DNA from: Microvirga terrestris
GTDB taxonomy: Bacteria; Pseudomonadota; Alphaproteobacteria; Rhizobiales; Beijerinckiaceae
Assembly: GCF_015694425.1 (NCBI RefSeq)
Contig: NZ_JADQDN010000003.1
Span: 124,001-188,000 of the forward strand
DNA length: 64,000 nt
Direction of reading: 5' to 3'
This document shows, in pieces, positions 16,271-25,345 of the stretch. Both the position numbers and the translations under genes were made by a program. Positions within the stretch are counted from its first letter, which is position 1; the number at the start of each line of letters is the position of its first letter. Below the pieces are notes generated by a model. The model saw only the letters and a program-made list of their open reading frames with translations, had not been told where the DNA came from and ran no database searches.

Positions 16271-17461
16271 ATGGCGGATAATCCGGCTGTCCAGCAACCT
16301 GGAACGCAGCAATCTTCTTCGGCCGCAACAACCATGTGGGCTGTGGTTCTCGGCTGGGCCCTTATTAGGCTCGTCGCCAACGGGGAGCGCCGCTCCGCTC
16401 CTGCCGCAGCCGGACGTCAAGTGCGACGCCCTCAGCAGCAGGGCGCAAGCGAAAACCGTGACCGCGATACTGGTTTCTCTGAAAAGCAGCATGCCCCACC
16501 GCAAGCAGCCAACGAGCAGGGCCGCGGGCGCAGTGCTAACACGCCGACCGAGATCCCATCTAAAGGCTGGAAGGACATTCTGTGGCGCACCTATGAGGAA
16601 TTCGGCAAGGACCGCGTGATGTCCGTTGCCGCTGGCGTAACCTATTATGCTCTGCTTGCCATCTTTCCGGCTATTGCCGCCTTGGTCTCGCTCTACGGCC
16701 TCTTCGCTGATCCTGTTTCGCTGCAGGATCACCTCAACACTCTGTCGGGCGTCCTTCCTAGCGGCGCACTCGACATCATTCGCGAGCAGGTCACACGGAT
16801 TGCCTCACAAGGCGGGGGGACCTTGGGCTTCAGCTTCGTCATCGGTCTCGTCATCTCGCTCTGGAGCGCCAATGCGGGGATGAAGGCCGTCTTCGACGCC
16901 CTAAATATCGTGTATGACGAGGAGGAGAAGAGAAGCTTTATCAAACTGAACGTCATGTCTCTGTCGTTCACCTTGGGAGCAATCGTCTTCATTATACTCG
17001 CCGTTACGGGAATTATCGTCCTTCCGATCCTTCTGGATTTCGTTGGCCTGGGTAAGAGCCTCGAATGGCTACTGTCTCTGGCACGCTGGCCAGTCCTTCT
17101 GCTCATTGTCGTTTTTGGCCTGTCGCTGGTGTATCGCTACGGTCCGAGCCGCGACAAGGCGGAGTGGAAATGGGTCACGCCGGGCGGCCTTATCGCTGCC
17201 GTGCTCTGGCTTGCCGTATCGATGCTGTTCTCTTGGTACGTCGCCAATTTCGGCAGCTACAACGAAACCTATGGTTCATTGGGGGCAGTCATCGGCTTCA
17301 TGACTTGGATCTGGATCTCAAGCGTCGTTGTTCTGCTCGGCGCCGAGATCAACGCCGAAATGGAACACCAGACGGCCAAGGATACGACGGAGGGAGCCCA
17401 CCAGCCTATGGGTACTCGCGGCGCGCAGATGGCGGATACGGTCGGCGTTGCGAAGAGCTGA
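16271..17461 (+). CDS. YihY/BrkB-family inner-membrane protein with disordered N-terminus
   Basis: A 396-residue member of the YihY (formerly ribonuclease BN) membrane family. The first 85 residues contain one hydrophobic stretch, then Gln/Arg/Ala-rich low complexity. The core has six hydrophobic segments with the family motifs VAAGVTYYALLAIFPA, LWSANAGMKAVFDALNIVYD and the late WIWISSVVVLLGAEINAE. Molecular function is unknown; suggested roles are envelope stress or transport. The ATG at 16271 is preferred over a TTG-started version at 16253; neither has a strong ribosome binding site. A strong terminator follows at 17482. A second paralogue lies at 25346. Confidence 0.88.
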   Translation: MADNPAVQQPGTQQSSSAATTMWAVVLGWALIRLVANGERRSAPAAAGRQVRRPQQQGASENRDRDTGFSEKQHAPPQAANEQGRGRSANTPTEIPSKGWKDILWRTYEEFGKDRVMSVAAGVTYYALLAIFPAIAALVSLYGLFADPVSLQDHLNTLSGVLPSGALDIIREQVTRIASQGGGTLGFSFVIGLVISLWSANAGMKAVFDALNIVYDEEEKRSFIKLNVMSLSFTLGAIVFIILAVTGIIVLPILLDFVGLGKSLEWLLSLARWPVLLLIVVFGLSLVYRYGPSRDKAEWKWVTPGGLIAAVLWLAVSMLFSWYVANFGSYNETYGSLGAVIGFMTWIWISSVVVLLGAEINAEMEHQTAKDTTEGAHQPMGTRGAQMADTVGVAKS

Positions 17462-17481
17462 CCCTGCAGACACAGATGACA

Positions 17482-17513
17482 AAGGCGCTCTCAGGGGAGC
17501 GCCTTTTCTTTTG
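17482..17513 (+). terminator. Intrinsic terminator after yihY
   Basis: Perfect 9-bp stem AAGGCGCTC/GAGCGCCTT with a 6-nt loop, followed by TTCTTTTG. It begins 20 bp after the yihY stop. Confidence 0.85.
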
Positions 17514-17703
17514 TGCTTTTGATCGCAAGCCGACCTTCCGTCAGGCGTATGACCTTCGAGGATTTGTACGAGCGCGCCGCGATGCGATCACTGATCGACA
17601 GTCCCTCGACACCCTCGCCAAGGGCATCCACAAAGCCCTATGTCTCATGCCCGAGCGCGCCCGGTTCCGAGAGACTTCAAGGCTTGGCTTTAGGCGCCGC
17701 CAC

Positions 17704-17994
17704 TCAAGGAGCATTCTGGCTGTTCTTCTCCGCCACGTAGTCCCTGCGCGCGGCGCTGTCCGGCTCTACATTCCTCTCAGCGCACCAGCCGGCGAAAGCC
17801 TCCGGCTCGATCAGGATGCGCCTGACTTGAAGTCCGGTCGCTCGGCCAACGGCTTCGTTGTTCTCAGCAGCCGCAAGCCAGCTCTCATAAGTAGACGCCA
17901 GATTATGCCGGTCGGACATCATCTCGCGGATGCGCTGGTAATGTTCAGGTCGGTACCATGGCAGTCCGATAAGACGCACCGGCTCATTCGTCAT
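17704..17994 (-). CDS. Conserved hypothetical protein, 96 residues
   Basis: A small protein beginning MTNEPVRLIGLPWYRPEHY. The central RIREMMSDRHNLASTYESWL, the strand VRRILIEPEAFAGWC and the C-terminal charged tail look like a small conserved cytosolic protein that I associate with Rhizobiales, function unknown. The ATG at 17994 is chosen; an in-frame ATG at 18009 would add five residues. A 12-bp perfect hairpin sits directly upstream (18021-18053). The gene follows the 153-residue gene on the same strand. Confidence 0.6.
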   Translation of the reverse strand: MTNEPVRLIGLPWYRPEHYQRIREMMSDRHNLASTYESWLAAAENNEAVGRATGLQVRRILIEPEAFAGWCAERNVEPDSAARRDYVAEKNSQNAP

Positions 17995-18020
17995 CCTTGT
18001 CGCCCCCACATTGATCCAGC

Positions 18021-18053
18021 CATCGAGCCCTCTCGTTTCGGGAGGGCTCGATG
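18021..18053. repeat. 12-bp perfect inverted repeat between two small genes
   Basis: CATCGAGCCCTC/GAGGGCTCGATG with a 9-nt loop. It lies 13 bp after the stop of the 153-residue gene (minus strand) and just before the start of the 96-residue gene. No U-run follows on either strand. It could be a rho-assisted terminator or a leader structure. Confidence 0.65.
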
Positions 18054-18066
18054 CTGCAGCGTTTCT

Positions 18067-18528
18067 TCAACTCAGCATATAGAACACAGCAGGTGCCGCA
18101 GTCAGCAATCCGGCTGCCGTCAATAACGTAAGCCGATGATCGGGGTTCGCGATGCGATGAACTTTTCGGGCGGTCGTTCCGGCCTCCATGCTCCAACCGT
18201 TCATGCAGGAGCAGAGCAGGCGATGAGAGGCTCCCTCGGACAGCTCGAAGAATTCCATAGCGTCTCCGAGGGTGTCGCCCTTCAAGCCTGCGGCTCGCAG
18301 AATCGGATCCTCGAAGGCAACCGTGATCGGCGACTCGTCCGACCTCAATTGAGGCCGCTTGTCTTTCGGAACGAACTCGATCTCGCCCAGCGACCTCAGG
18401 CGACGCTTCGGCTGGCGCTCCAGCACTTCAGCCCAACGTTCGAGGCGCTCGCGACGGGACAGGAAACCTTGGGCGAACTCATGCACCTCAGCGACGCTAC
18501 GCAGCTTCTCTACAGGCTTGTGTTCCAT
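18067..18528 (-). CDS. Hypothetical protein, 153 residues, C-terminal membrane segment
   Basis: The protein starts MEHKPVEKLRSVAEVHEF with AGGAGA 9 bp upstream of the ATG, a clear start signal. The N-terminal half is basic and helical (RRERLERWAEVLERQPKR). The middle contains FEDPILRAAGLKGDTLGDAMEFFEL. The end is hydrophobic (LTLLTAAGLLTAAPAVFYML), suggesting a single tail membrane anchor. I do not recognise the family. A longer version extending to 18822 would run antisense into spoVR and lacks support. Confidence 0.65.
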   Translation of the reverse strand: MEHKPVEKLRSVAEVHEFAQGFLSRRERLERWAEVLERQPKRRLRSLGEIEFVPKDKRPQLRSDESPITVAFEDPILRAAGLKGDTLGDAMEFFELSEGASHRLLCSCMNGWSMEAGTTARKVHRIANPDHRLTLLTAAGLLTAAPAVFYMLS

Positions 18529-18621
18529 AGGTATTCTCCTGCAACGGAGCCGACCCGTATCCGGGCCGAGCCCAGGGGAACCTATGATCCTCTGAGTCCC
18601 TGGCTTTTTTGCGTCAAAGCA

Positions 18622-18672
18622 AGCGCATCGTGCGGAAAAGTGGGCCCGGTTTTCTGGCCCTAACGATGCGCT
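18622..18672. repeat. Palindromic intergenic repeat element
   Basis: A 51-bp imperfect palindrome with perfect 10-bp outer arms AGCGCATCGT/ACGATGCGCT and inner GGGCC/GGCCC and GAAAA/TTTTC pairs. The layout resembles the short dispersed palindromes common in Rhizobiales intergenic DNA (from memory). I see no second copy in this window. It lies 23 bp after the spoVR stop and may also end that transcript. Confidence 0.6.
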
Positions 18673-18694
18673 GTCTTGAAAAGGCTCTTGCCGG

Positions 18695-20239
18695 TCAGAA
18701 GAGAGTTTCGTGCGGGTGCGCCACGTGTTCTTGGAAGATCGCGCCGGTCGAGGGCTCGACCTCCTTGAGCACGACGGCATAGCCCCAGAGATTGGCCACC
18801 ATCTGCAGCACTCTCTGGGCATCGTCCTTATGGAGCAGGGTCCGGTTTAAGACATGATGGTGGAGAATCAGGCGCCGATCGCCAGCGAGATCTACATCGA
18901 TCACCTGGATGTCTGGGTCGCTCCAGCCGACATCATAATGACGCGACAGGGAACGGCGCAGCCGGCGGTAGCCTCGCTCGTCATGGATGGCCTCAATCCT
19001 GAGCTCCGGCTGGTCAGGATCATCAACGAGATGGAACATCCGCCACTGCCGCATCAGATGCGGGCTCAGATACTGCGAGATGAAGCTCTCGTCCCGGTAG
19101 TTGGCCCATACATCCCGCAGGACCGCCATGGCGTCGCCGCTGCCGGCAATCTCGGGGAACCACTCCCGGTCCTCGGCCGTGGGCTTGGTGCAGATGCGCT
19201 CGATGTCCTGCATCATGCCGAAACCGAGGGCATAAGGATTGATACCGCCGTAATGCGGGTCGTCGTATTCCGCCTGGCGCGTAACGTTCGTATGGGATTG
19301 GAGGAATTCGAGGAAGGCGCCGTCGCTGATCTGCCCGGTCTCGTGCAGGCGGGTCATGATGCGGTAGTGGCAATAGGTGGCGCAGCCCTCATTCATCACC
19401 TTGGTCTGCCGCTGCGGGTAGAAATACTGCGCGATCTGGCGGACGATTCGCAGGATCTCCCGCTGCCAGAGCTGAAGGCGGGGGGCGGACTTCTCGAGGA
19501 AGTACAGGAGATTTTCCTGCGGCAGTTCCAGGAGGGCGCGGCGGCGCTCGTCGCTCAACTGCGGCTTCGCGGCAGCTCCCTTCGTGGGCACCGTGCGCCA
19601 GAGGTCGTTGAAGGTCTGCTCCAGATGGAGATGTCGCTCCTTCTCCCGCCGCTCTTCGGAGCGCAGATCGGGGCGTTTCTTGCGCGGATAGCGGTGAATG
19701 CCATGGGACATCAGCGCGTGGGCGGCATCGAGCACGCGCTCCACGGCGGCATGACCGTAGCGCTCCTCGCACCGCGTGATGTAGCCTTTTGCGAATTCGA
19801 GATAGTCGAGGATCCCGTCGGCGTCCGTCCATTCCTGGAAGAGATAGTTATTCTTGAAGAAATGGTTGTGCCCGAAAGCCGCGTGGGCGATCACGAGCGT
19901 CTGCATTGTGGCCGAGTTCTCCTCCATGATGTAGGAGATGCACGGGTTCGAATTGATGACGATCTCATAGGCCAAGCCCATGAACCCCTGGCGGTAGCTC
20001 GCCTCATGGAGCGCGAAGCGCTTGCCGAAGGACCAATGCTTGTAGAACAGGGGCATGCCGATGGAGGCATAGGCGTCGAGCATCTGCTCGGCGGTGATCA
20101 CCTCGATCTGGTTCGGGTAGACGTCGAGCCCCATCTCTCCGACGCCGATAGCCTCGACGGCATCATGAATGCGCTGAATGGTGCCGAAATCCCAGTCGGC
20201 ACCCTGGAACAGCAGATTATCGCGCTCCATCACGCTCAT
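18695..20239 (-). CDS. SpoVR/YcgB family protein
   Basis: A 514-residue soluble protein of the SpoVR family (Bacillus SpoVR, E. coli YcgB). Motifs include PNQIEVITAEQMLDAYASIG, YKHWSFGKRF, a GLAYEIVINSNPCI box and AHAAFGHNHFFKNN. These His-rich and aromatic stretches are nearly invariant in the family, whose biochemical function is unknown. It is third in a coupled operon with prkA and yeaH, an arrangement conserved across proteobacteria and tied to starvation and stationary phase. The ATG at 20239 overlaps the yeaH TGA (ATGA). Confidence 0.93.
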   Translation of the reverse strand: MSVMERDNLLFQGADWDFGTIQRIHDAVEAIGVGEMGLDVYPNQIEVITAEQMLDAYASIGMPLFYKHWSFGKRFALHEASYRQGFMGLAYEIVINSNPCISYIMEENSATMQTLVIAHAAFGHNHFFKNNYLFQEWTDADGILDYLEFAKGYITRCEERYGHAAVERVLDAAHALMSHGIHRYPRKKRPDLRSEERREKERHLHLEQTFNDLWRTVPTKGAAAKPQLSDERRRALLELPQENLLYFLEKSAPRLQLWQREILRIVRQIAQYFYPQRQTKVMNEGCATYCHYRIMTRLHETGQISDGAFLEFLQSHTNVTRQAEYDDPHYGGINPYALGFGMMQDIERICTKPTAEDREWFPEIAGSGDAMAVLRDVWANYRDESFISQYLSPHLMRQWRMFHLVDDPDQPELRIEAIHDERGYRRLRRSLSRHYDVGWSDPDIQVIDVDLAGDRRLILHHHVLNRTLLHKDDAQRVLQMVANLWGYAVVLKEVEPSTGAIFQEHVAHPHETLF

Positions 20240-21543
20240 GGCACCCTGGCTCCTGCCTCCGCGTCGCGCCGGCGGAAGAGTTCGCGGAAGACGGGGTAGA
20301 TCTCACGGCGGTGATTCACCTTGCGCATGGCGAGGTGGGCGCCCTGCTCCTGCAGCGTCTCGTAGGTCTGCCAGAGGGATGTTTTGTGATTGATGAAGCC
20401 GGTCTGCATCCGGTCGCTGTCGCTGCCGACCTCCAGATAGGCATAGTACTGGCAGACGGGGAGGAGCACATCTCTGAGAAGGGCCGCGCTGGTGCTACCG
20501 TCGTTGGGAGAGTTGTCGCCGTCGGAGGCCTGGGCCGCATAGATGTTCCAAGCGTCCGGGGAATAGCGCTCCTCCACGATCCGCTGCATCTCGCGCAAGG
20601 CCGAGGACACCACCGTACCGCCCGTCTCGGGGCTGTTGAAGAAGGTCTCCTCATCCACCTCCTTCGCCTCATGAGTGTGCCGGATGAAGACGATCTCCAC
20701 GTGCTTGTAGCGGCGCGTCAGGAAGATGTAGAGCAGCATGTAGAACCGCTTGGCGAGGTCCTTCATGTGCTCCGTCATGGAGCCCGACACGTCCATCAGG
20801 CAGAACATCACCGCCTGGGCGACCGGCCGCGAGACCGGCTCGAAGCGGCGATAGCGTAGATCGAGGGGATCGATATAGGGAAAGCGCTTGGTGCGCAGCC
20901 TCAGCTGCTCAAGCTCCTGGCGCAGCGCGGTGAGATGCTCGGACGGCCCTTCCTGCGTCTCGAGCCGCTCGATCTCCTCTTCGAGACGAAGCAGTTCGTG
21001 GGGCTTAGGGCGTCGCATGGCAATGCGGCGCGACAGGGCATTCCGCATGGAGCGCAGCAGGGCCAAGTTCACCGGGGAGCCCGTGACCGTGTAGCCTGCC
21101 CGCCGCAACCCTTGCGTCTCGACCGTTGCGACCCGCCGCTTGGCGAGGTCAGGCAGCTCTAGATCGTCAAGGAAAAGATCGAGGAATTCGTCGCGCGTCA
21201 GGGCGAAGCGGAAATCGTCATCACCCTCGCCGTTGTCCCCACCGGACGAGCTGCCGCCCCCGCCGCCGGGCGGCCTGTCGATCGTATCGCCTTCGATGAA
21301 GCGCTTGTTGCCGGGCAGAATGTGATCATGCACGCCACCTTCGCCCGAGCGCCGGAAGCTGGGCTCGCGAACACCATCGGCTGGGATCGTGACTTCCCCT
21401 CCCCGTTCGAGATCGGTGATGTCCCGGTCTCCTGCGGTCTGGCGCACCGCCCTCTGGATCTGCGCCTTGGCGCGGCGAAGGAAGCGTTGGCGGTTCGCCA
21501 GACTCTTGCCCCCTGGGTTGAGGCGCCGGTCGATGATGTACAT
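20236..21543 (-). CDS. YeaH/YhbH family (DUF444) von Willebrand-type protein
   Basis: A 435-residue protein. The N-terminus MYIIDRRLNPGGKSLANRQRF is the family start, which fixes the ATG at 21543. A glycine/serine-rich linker (about 90-105) precedes a C-terminal VWA-like region. Its metal-site motif is MDVSGSM, followed by the GGTVVSSAL segment. The protein is the usual partner of PrkA and SpoVR; a scaffold or adaptor role in PrkA signalling is inferred. It starts 30 bp after the prkA stop and overlaps spoVR. Confidence 0.92.
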   Translation of the reverse strand: MYIIDRRLNPGGKSLANRQRFLRRAKAQIQRAVRQTAGDRDITDLERGGEVTIPADGVREPSFRRSGEGGVHDHILPGNKRFIEGDTIDRPPGGGGGSSSGGDNGEGDDDFRFALTRDEFLDLFLDDLELPDLAKRRVATVETQGLRRAGYTVTGSPVNLALLRSMRNALSRRIAMRRPKPHELLRLEEEIERLETQEGPSEHLTALRQELEQLRLRTKRFPYIDPLDLRYRRFEPVSRPVAQAVMFCLMDVSGSMTEHMKDLAKRFYMLLYIFLTRRYKHVEIVFIRHTHEAKEVDEETFFNSPETGGTVVSSALREMQRIVEERYSPDAWNIYAAQASDGDNSPNDGSTSAALLRDVLLPVCQYYAYLEVGSDSDRMQTGFINHKTSLWQTYETLQEQGAHLAMRKVNHRREIYPVFRELFRRRDAEAGARVP

Positions 21544-21572
21544 AGGAACGCCTGATCTGCCTCCGTTTTCTG

Positions 21573-23519
21573 TCAGCCCGCCTGCTTCACCCGCATGTAC
21601 CACTCCACGAGGCGCCGAACCTGACGCTCGGTGTAGCCACGCTCCATCATCCTTGCCACGAACTCACCGTGCTTCTTCTCCGTCTCGCCATCCTTCTTGG
21701 AGCCGAAGCTGATCACTGGCAGGAGTTCCTCCACCTGGGAGAACATCCGGCGTTCGATCACGTCGCGGATCTTCTCGTAGCTCGTCCAGGATGGATTGCG
21801 GCCGTTATTGCCGGCGCGCGCCCGCAGCGAGAATTTCACCACCTCGTTGCGAAAATCCTTCGGATTGGCGATGCCTGCCGGCTTTTCGACCTTGGTCAGT
21901 TCCTGGTTCAGGAGCTCCCGGTTGAGAAGCTGGCCGGTATCGGGATCCTTGAAATCCTGATCCTCGATCCATGCATCCGCATAGGATACGTAGCGGTCGA
22001 ACAGGTTCTGGCCGTAATCGTGGTAGGACTCGAGATAGGCCTTCTGGATCTCGTGACCGATGAAGTCGGCATAGCGGGGAGCCAGCTCCGCCTTGATGAA
22101 CTCCAGATAGCGCCGCTCCACGTCCTGCGGCAGTTGCTCGCGCCGGAGCGCCTGTTCGAGCACGTACATCAGGTGCACCGGATCCGCCGCAACCTCGATC
22201 GTGTCGTGGTTGAAGGTGGCGGACAGGACCTTGAAGGCGAAGCGGGTCGAGATCCCATCCATGCCTTCATCGACACCGGCCGAGTCCTTGTATTCCTGCA
22301 GGCTGCGGGCACGCGGGTCCACCTCGCGCAGGCTCTCGCCGTCATACACCCTCATCTTCGAATAGAAGTTGGAGTTTTCGTGCGCCCGCAGGCGCGACAG
22401 CACGGAGAACCGGGCCAGCATCTCCAGCGTAGCGGGCGCACATGGAGCACCGGCAAGCTCAGAGCCGCGGATCAGCTTCTCGTAAATCTTCTGCTCCTCC
22501 GTGACCCGCAGGCAATAGGGCACCTTGATCACGTAGATGCGGTCGATGAACGCCTCGTTGTTCTTGTTGGTGCGGAAGGTCTGCCACTCCGCCTCGTTCG
22601 AATGGGCCAGGATAATGCCGGTGAACGGGATGGAGCCGATATTCTCCGTACCGACATAATTCCCTTCCTGCGTGGCGGTCAGCAGGGGGTGGAGCATCTT
22701 GATCGGCGCCTTGAACATCTCGACGAATTCGAGGATGCCCTGATTGGCGCGATTGAGGCCGCCTGAATAGCTGTAGGCGTCTGGGTCGTTCTGGGAGAGC
22801 GTCTCAAGTTTGCGGATGTCGACCTTGCCGACGAGGGACGAGATGTCTTGGTTGTTCTCGTCGCCCGGCTCCGTCTTGGCGACACCGATCTGCCGCATGC
22901 GGGACGGGTTGATCTTGACCACCCGGAACTTGGAAATGTCCCCCTTGAACTCGTCGAGGCGCTTGATCGCCCAGGGGCTAAGCAGGTTGGTCAGGCGACG
23001 GCGAGGGATGCCGTAGCGCTCTTCCAACGCGGACCCCATCTGCTCCGGATCGAACAGCGCGAGCGGGCTCTCGAAGACCGGGCTGATCTCGTCACCTGCC
23101 TTCAGGACATAGATAGGATTGACCTCCATCAAGGCCTTCAGACGCTCGGCCAGGGAGGACTTGCCGCCGCCGACGGGGCCCAGCAGATAGAGGATCTGCT
23201 TGCGCTCCTCCAACCCCTGCGCTGCGTGACGGAAGAAGCTCACGATCATCTCGATCGTCTCTTCCATGCCGTAGAATTCGGAAAAGGCCGGATAGACCCG
23301 GATGGTGCGGTTCATGAAGATGCGGCCGAGACGTGCGTCCTTTGAGGTATCGACGAGCTGAGGCTCGCCGATGGCCGCCAGGATGCGCTCCGGAGCGCTT
23401 GCATACATCATGGGATCGGTGCGGCACCCTTCCAGGTATTCCGCCAGGGACATCTCCGCCTCGCGGCGGGTCTCGTAGGCTTTCAGAAAACTCGAGAACA
23501 GGTCGTCGGAATGAAGCAT
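21573..23519 (-). CDS. prkA: PrkA-family AAA serine protein kinase/ATPase
   Basis: A 648-residue protein of the PrkA (YeaG) family, an AAA-type ATPase with a C-terminal kinase-like region linked to nitrogen starvation and stationary-phase survival in enterobacteria. Visible are the P-loop GPVGGGKSSLAERL, the segment ILAHSNEAEWQTFRTNKNNEAF diagnostic for the family, and IDRIYVIKVPYCLRV. The ATG at 23519 gives MLHSDDLFSSFL; a TTG six codons earlier is possible. First gene of the prkA-yeaH-spoVR operon. An EcfG-like sequence 33 bp upstream suggests general-stress control. Confidence 0.94.
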   Translation of the reverse strand: MLHSDDLFSSFLKAYETRREAEMSLAEYLEGCRTDPMMYASAPERILAAIGEPQLVDTSKDARLGRIFMNRTIRVYPAFSEFYGMEETIEMIVSFFRHAAQGLEERKQILYLLGPVGGGKSSLAERLKALMEVNPIYVLKAGDEISPVFESPLALFDPEQMGSALEERYGIPRRRLTNLLSPWAIKRLDEFKGDISKFRVVKINPSRMRQIGVAKTEPGDENNQDISSLVGKVDIRKLETLSQNDPDAYSYSGGLNRANQGILEFVEMFKAPIKMLHPLLTATQEGNYVGTENIGSIPFTGIILAHSNEAEWQTFRTNKNNEAFIDRIYVIKVPYCLRVTEEQKIYEKLIRGSELAGAPCAPATLEMLARFSVLSRLRAHENSNFYSKMRVYDGESLREVDPRARSLQEYKDSAGVDEGMDGISTRFAFKVLSATFNHDTIEVAADPVHLMYVLEQALRREQLPQDVERRYLEFIKAELAPRYADFIGHEIQKAYLESYHDYGQNLFDRYVSYADAWIEDQDFKDPDTGQLLNRELLNQELTKVEKPAGIANPKDFRNEVVKFSLRARAGNNGRNPSWTSYEKIRDVIERRMFSQVEELLPVISFGSKKDGETEKKHGEFVARMMERGYTERQVRRLVEWYMRVKQAG

Positions 23520-24065
23520 GGCGCCACCGAAATCCAATCCCTCTCAAAGACAACGATTCTGCACCGCTAAGGTTGCCCAGACCATGCGATACTGTGATGC
23601 GGCCAAATGGTGCGGCATAGCCCTTTCGTTGCGGCGGCTGATCAACAGGTCACGACAGATCGGGCTTATCTCGGGTCCGTCTGTGCGACTTGGAAGTTTG
23701 CCCGCCCTCACAAACAGGGTCGCGGATTGCGGGCCCTACGGCAAGTTAAAGTTTCTCACCAGAAGCCTGTTTTGGTGTGCCGCATTGCCGCCTGTAAAAT
23801 CATGAAGCGACTTTTCCTCAAGTGAGCGCAAGCCCTTACCTAAGATGTGGGGAGAATTGACGAGGAAGCCAACCTCCGGCGATTCACTTGCCCGTGACCT
23901 TGTGGAAAAGCTTCTATCCGCTGCAATGCAACAAAGGCTTGCCCTCCAATTGAACAAACTCTGCCCGCCTCCATTGACGGCGTATCCATCAAGCCTATCG
24001 TCTGTAGCGCCTGAATACCCAGCGGGGCTTACCTCTTCAGCTCGCTCAATCCGGAGAACTTTCCT
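23520..24065. other. Divergent promoter region between prkA and alcohol dehydrogenase
   Basis: About 546 bp with no convincing gene. It holds an EcfG-like element for prkA (23552-23576) and must carry the alcohol dehydrogenase promoter, which I cannot place. Confidence 0.5.
23552..23576 (-). promoter_or_regulatory. EcfG-like promoter upstream of prkA
   Basis: Minus strand reads GCAAC-N16-CGTT, one mismatch in the -35 relative to GGAAC. The -10 is 33 bp from the prkA ATG, which is good geometry. A stress role of the operon makes this plausible. Confidence 0.4.
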
Positions 24066-25130
24066 GTGATCAAAGCTTTCGGCTATGCTGCCCAGGATGC
24101 GTCCACACCGCTTTCCCCCTTCAGCTTCGAGCGCCGGGAACCGGGCGAGCGAGACGTTCAGATCGACATCCTCTATTGCGGTGTCTGCCATTCCGATCTG
24201 CACACGGTTCGGGAAGAATGGGGCGGCACGCTTTATCCTTGTGTGCCGGGTCATGAGATCGTGGGCCGCGTCGCCCGCGTCGGCTCAAGCGTGCAGAAGT
24301 TCAAGGCCGGCGACATCGTCGGTGTCGGTTGCATGGTCGATTCCTGCCGCACCTGCCGGTCGTGCCGCGAAGGTCTGGAGCAATACTGCGAAGTCGGATT
24401 CACGGGCACTTACAATGGTCCGGAACAGGGGACCGGGGCCAACACCTATGGCGGTTACTCCGACTCTGTCGTGGTGGATGAGAGCTTCGTCCTGCGGGTG
24501 CCGGACGGTCTCGATGCGGCGGCTGCGGCACCCCTCCTGTGCGCCGGCATCACCACGTTCTCGCCCCTGCGCCGCTGGCGCGTTCAGGCTGGGCAGAAGG
24601 TCGGCGTCGTGGGCCTCGGCGGCCTGGGTCACATGGCCGTGAAGCTGGCCAGGGCCATGGGTGCGCATGTGGTCCTCTTCACCACCTCTCCCAATAAGCG
24701 GGAGGATGCCCTGAAGCTGGGCGCCCACGAAGTGGTCGTCTCCAAGGACCGGGAGGCCATGAAGGCCCACCGCAACAGCTTCGACTTCATCCTCGACACG
24801 GTGGCGGCTCCGCACGACCTCGACAGCTACCTTGTGCTGCTTGCCCGAGACGGCGCCATGGTGCTCGTGGGCGCCCCCGCCGAGCCCCATCCGGCCACCA
24901 CCGTGTTCAACCTGATCATGAAGCGGCGTCAGCTTGCCGGCTCGCTGATCGGCGGTATCGCGGAGACACAGGAGATGCTCGACTTCTGCGCCCAGCACGG
25001 GATCACCGCTGAGATCGAGATCATTCCGATCCAGAAGATCAACGAGGCCTATGAGCGGATGCTCAAGAGCGATGTGAAGTACCGTTTCGTGATCGACATG
25101 GCCTCGCTGAAGCAGGACACCGCCGCTTAA
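24066..25130 (+). CDS. Zinc-dependent NAD(P) alcohol dehydrogenase (YahK/cinnamyl-alcohol type)
   Basis: A 354-residue medium-chain dehydrogenase reducing aldehydes or oxidising primary alcohols. The catalytic zinc ligands are in GVCHSDLH and GHEIVG, with the later Cys in PLLCAG. Structural zinc is held by the four cysteines of CRTCRSCREGLEQYC. The cofactor loop is GLGGLGHMAVK. The family is close to E. coli YahK and plant cinnamyl-alcohol dehydrogenases; the substrate is unknown. The GTG start at 24066 is preceded by GGAGA at good spacing. It stands alone between prkA (divergent) and the second yihY, 215 bp downstream. Confidence 0.92.
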   Translation: MIKAFGYAAQDASTPLSPFSFERREPGERDVQIDILYCGVCHSDLHTVREEWGGTLYPCVPGHEIVGRVARVGSSVQKFKAGDIVGVGCMVDSCRTCRSCREGLEQYCEVGFTGTYNGPEQGTGANTYGGYSDSVVVDESFVLRVPDGLDAAAAAPLLCAGITTFSPLRRWRVQAGQKVGVVGLGGLGHMAVKLARAMGAHVVLFTTSPNKREDALKLGAHEVVVSKDREAMKAHRNSFDFILDTVAAPHDLDSYLVLLARDGAMVLVGAPAEPHPATTVFNLIMKRRQLAGSLIGGIAETQEMLDFCAQHGITAEIEIIPIQKINEAYERMLKSDVKYRFVIDMASLKQDTAA

Positions 25131-25260
25131 AGCCCGGCAGCGGCATCAATGCTCTCTCCCCTTGCCGCTCAGGGCCGAGGGAACGCTGGAGAAGGGCTTG
25201 AGGCACCTGCCTGTGCCGGGCCGCTTGCCGGCACGGGCGTCTCCTCCACCAACCTTTGCA

Positions 25261-25286
25261 GGAACAAGAGGAAGCACCGGCCAGTT
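25261..25286 (+). promoter_or_regulatory. Weak EcfG-like promoter upstream of second yihY
   Basis: GGAAC-N17-AGTT, one mismatch from consensus, 60 bp before the ATG. The first yihY has a similar element, but single-mismatch hits are not rare. Confidence 0.3.
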
Positions 25287-25345
25287 AAAAGCCAAGGCAA
25301 CACAAGCGGGGCCGGACCGATGCGTCCGGCGGGATCGGTTCTTGC

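Noticed and set aside
18854..20299. A 481-codon frame antisense to spoVR
   Set aside because: Same reason: spoVR and yeaH are intact, overlapping and conserved on the minus strand.
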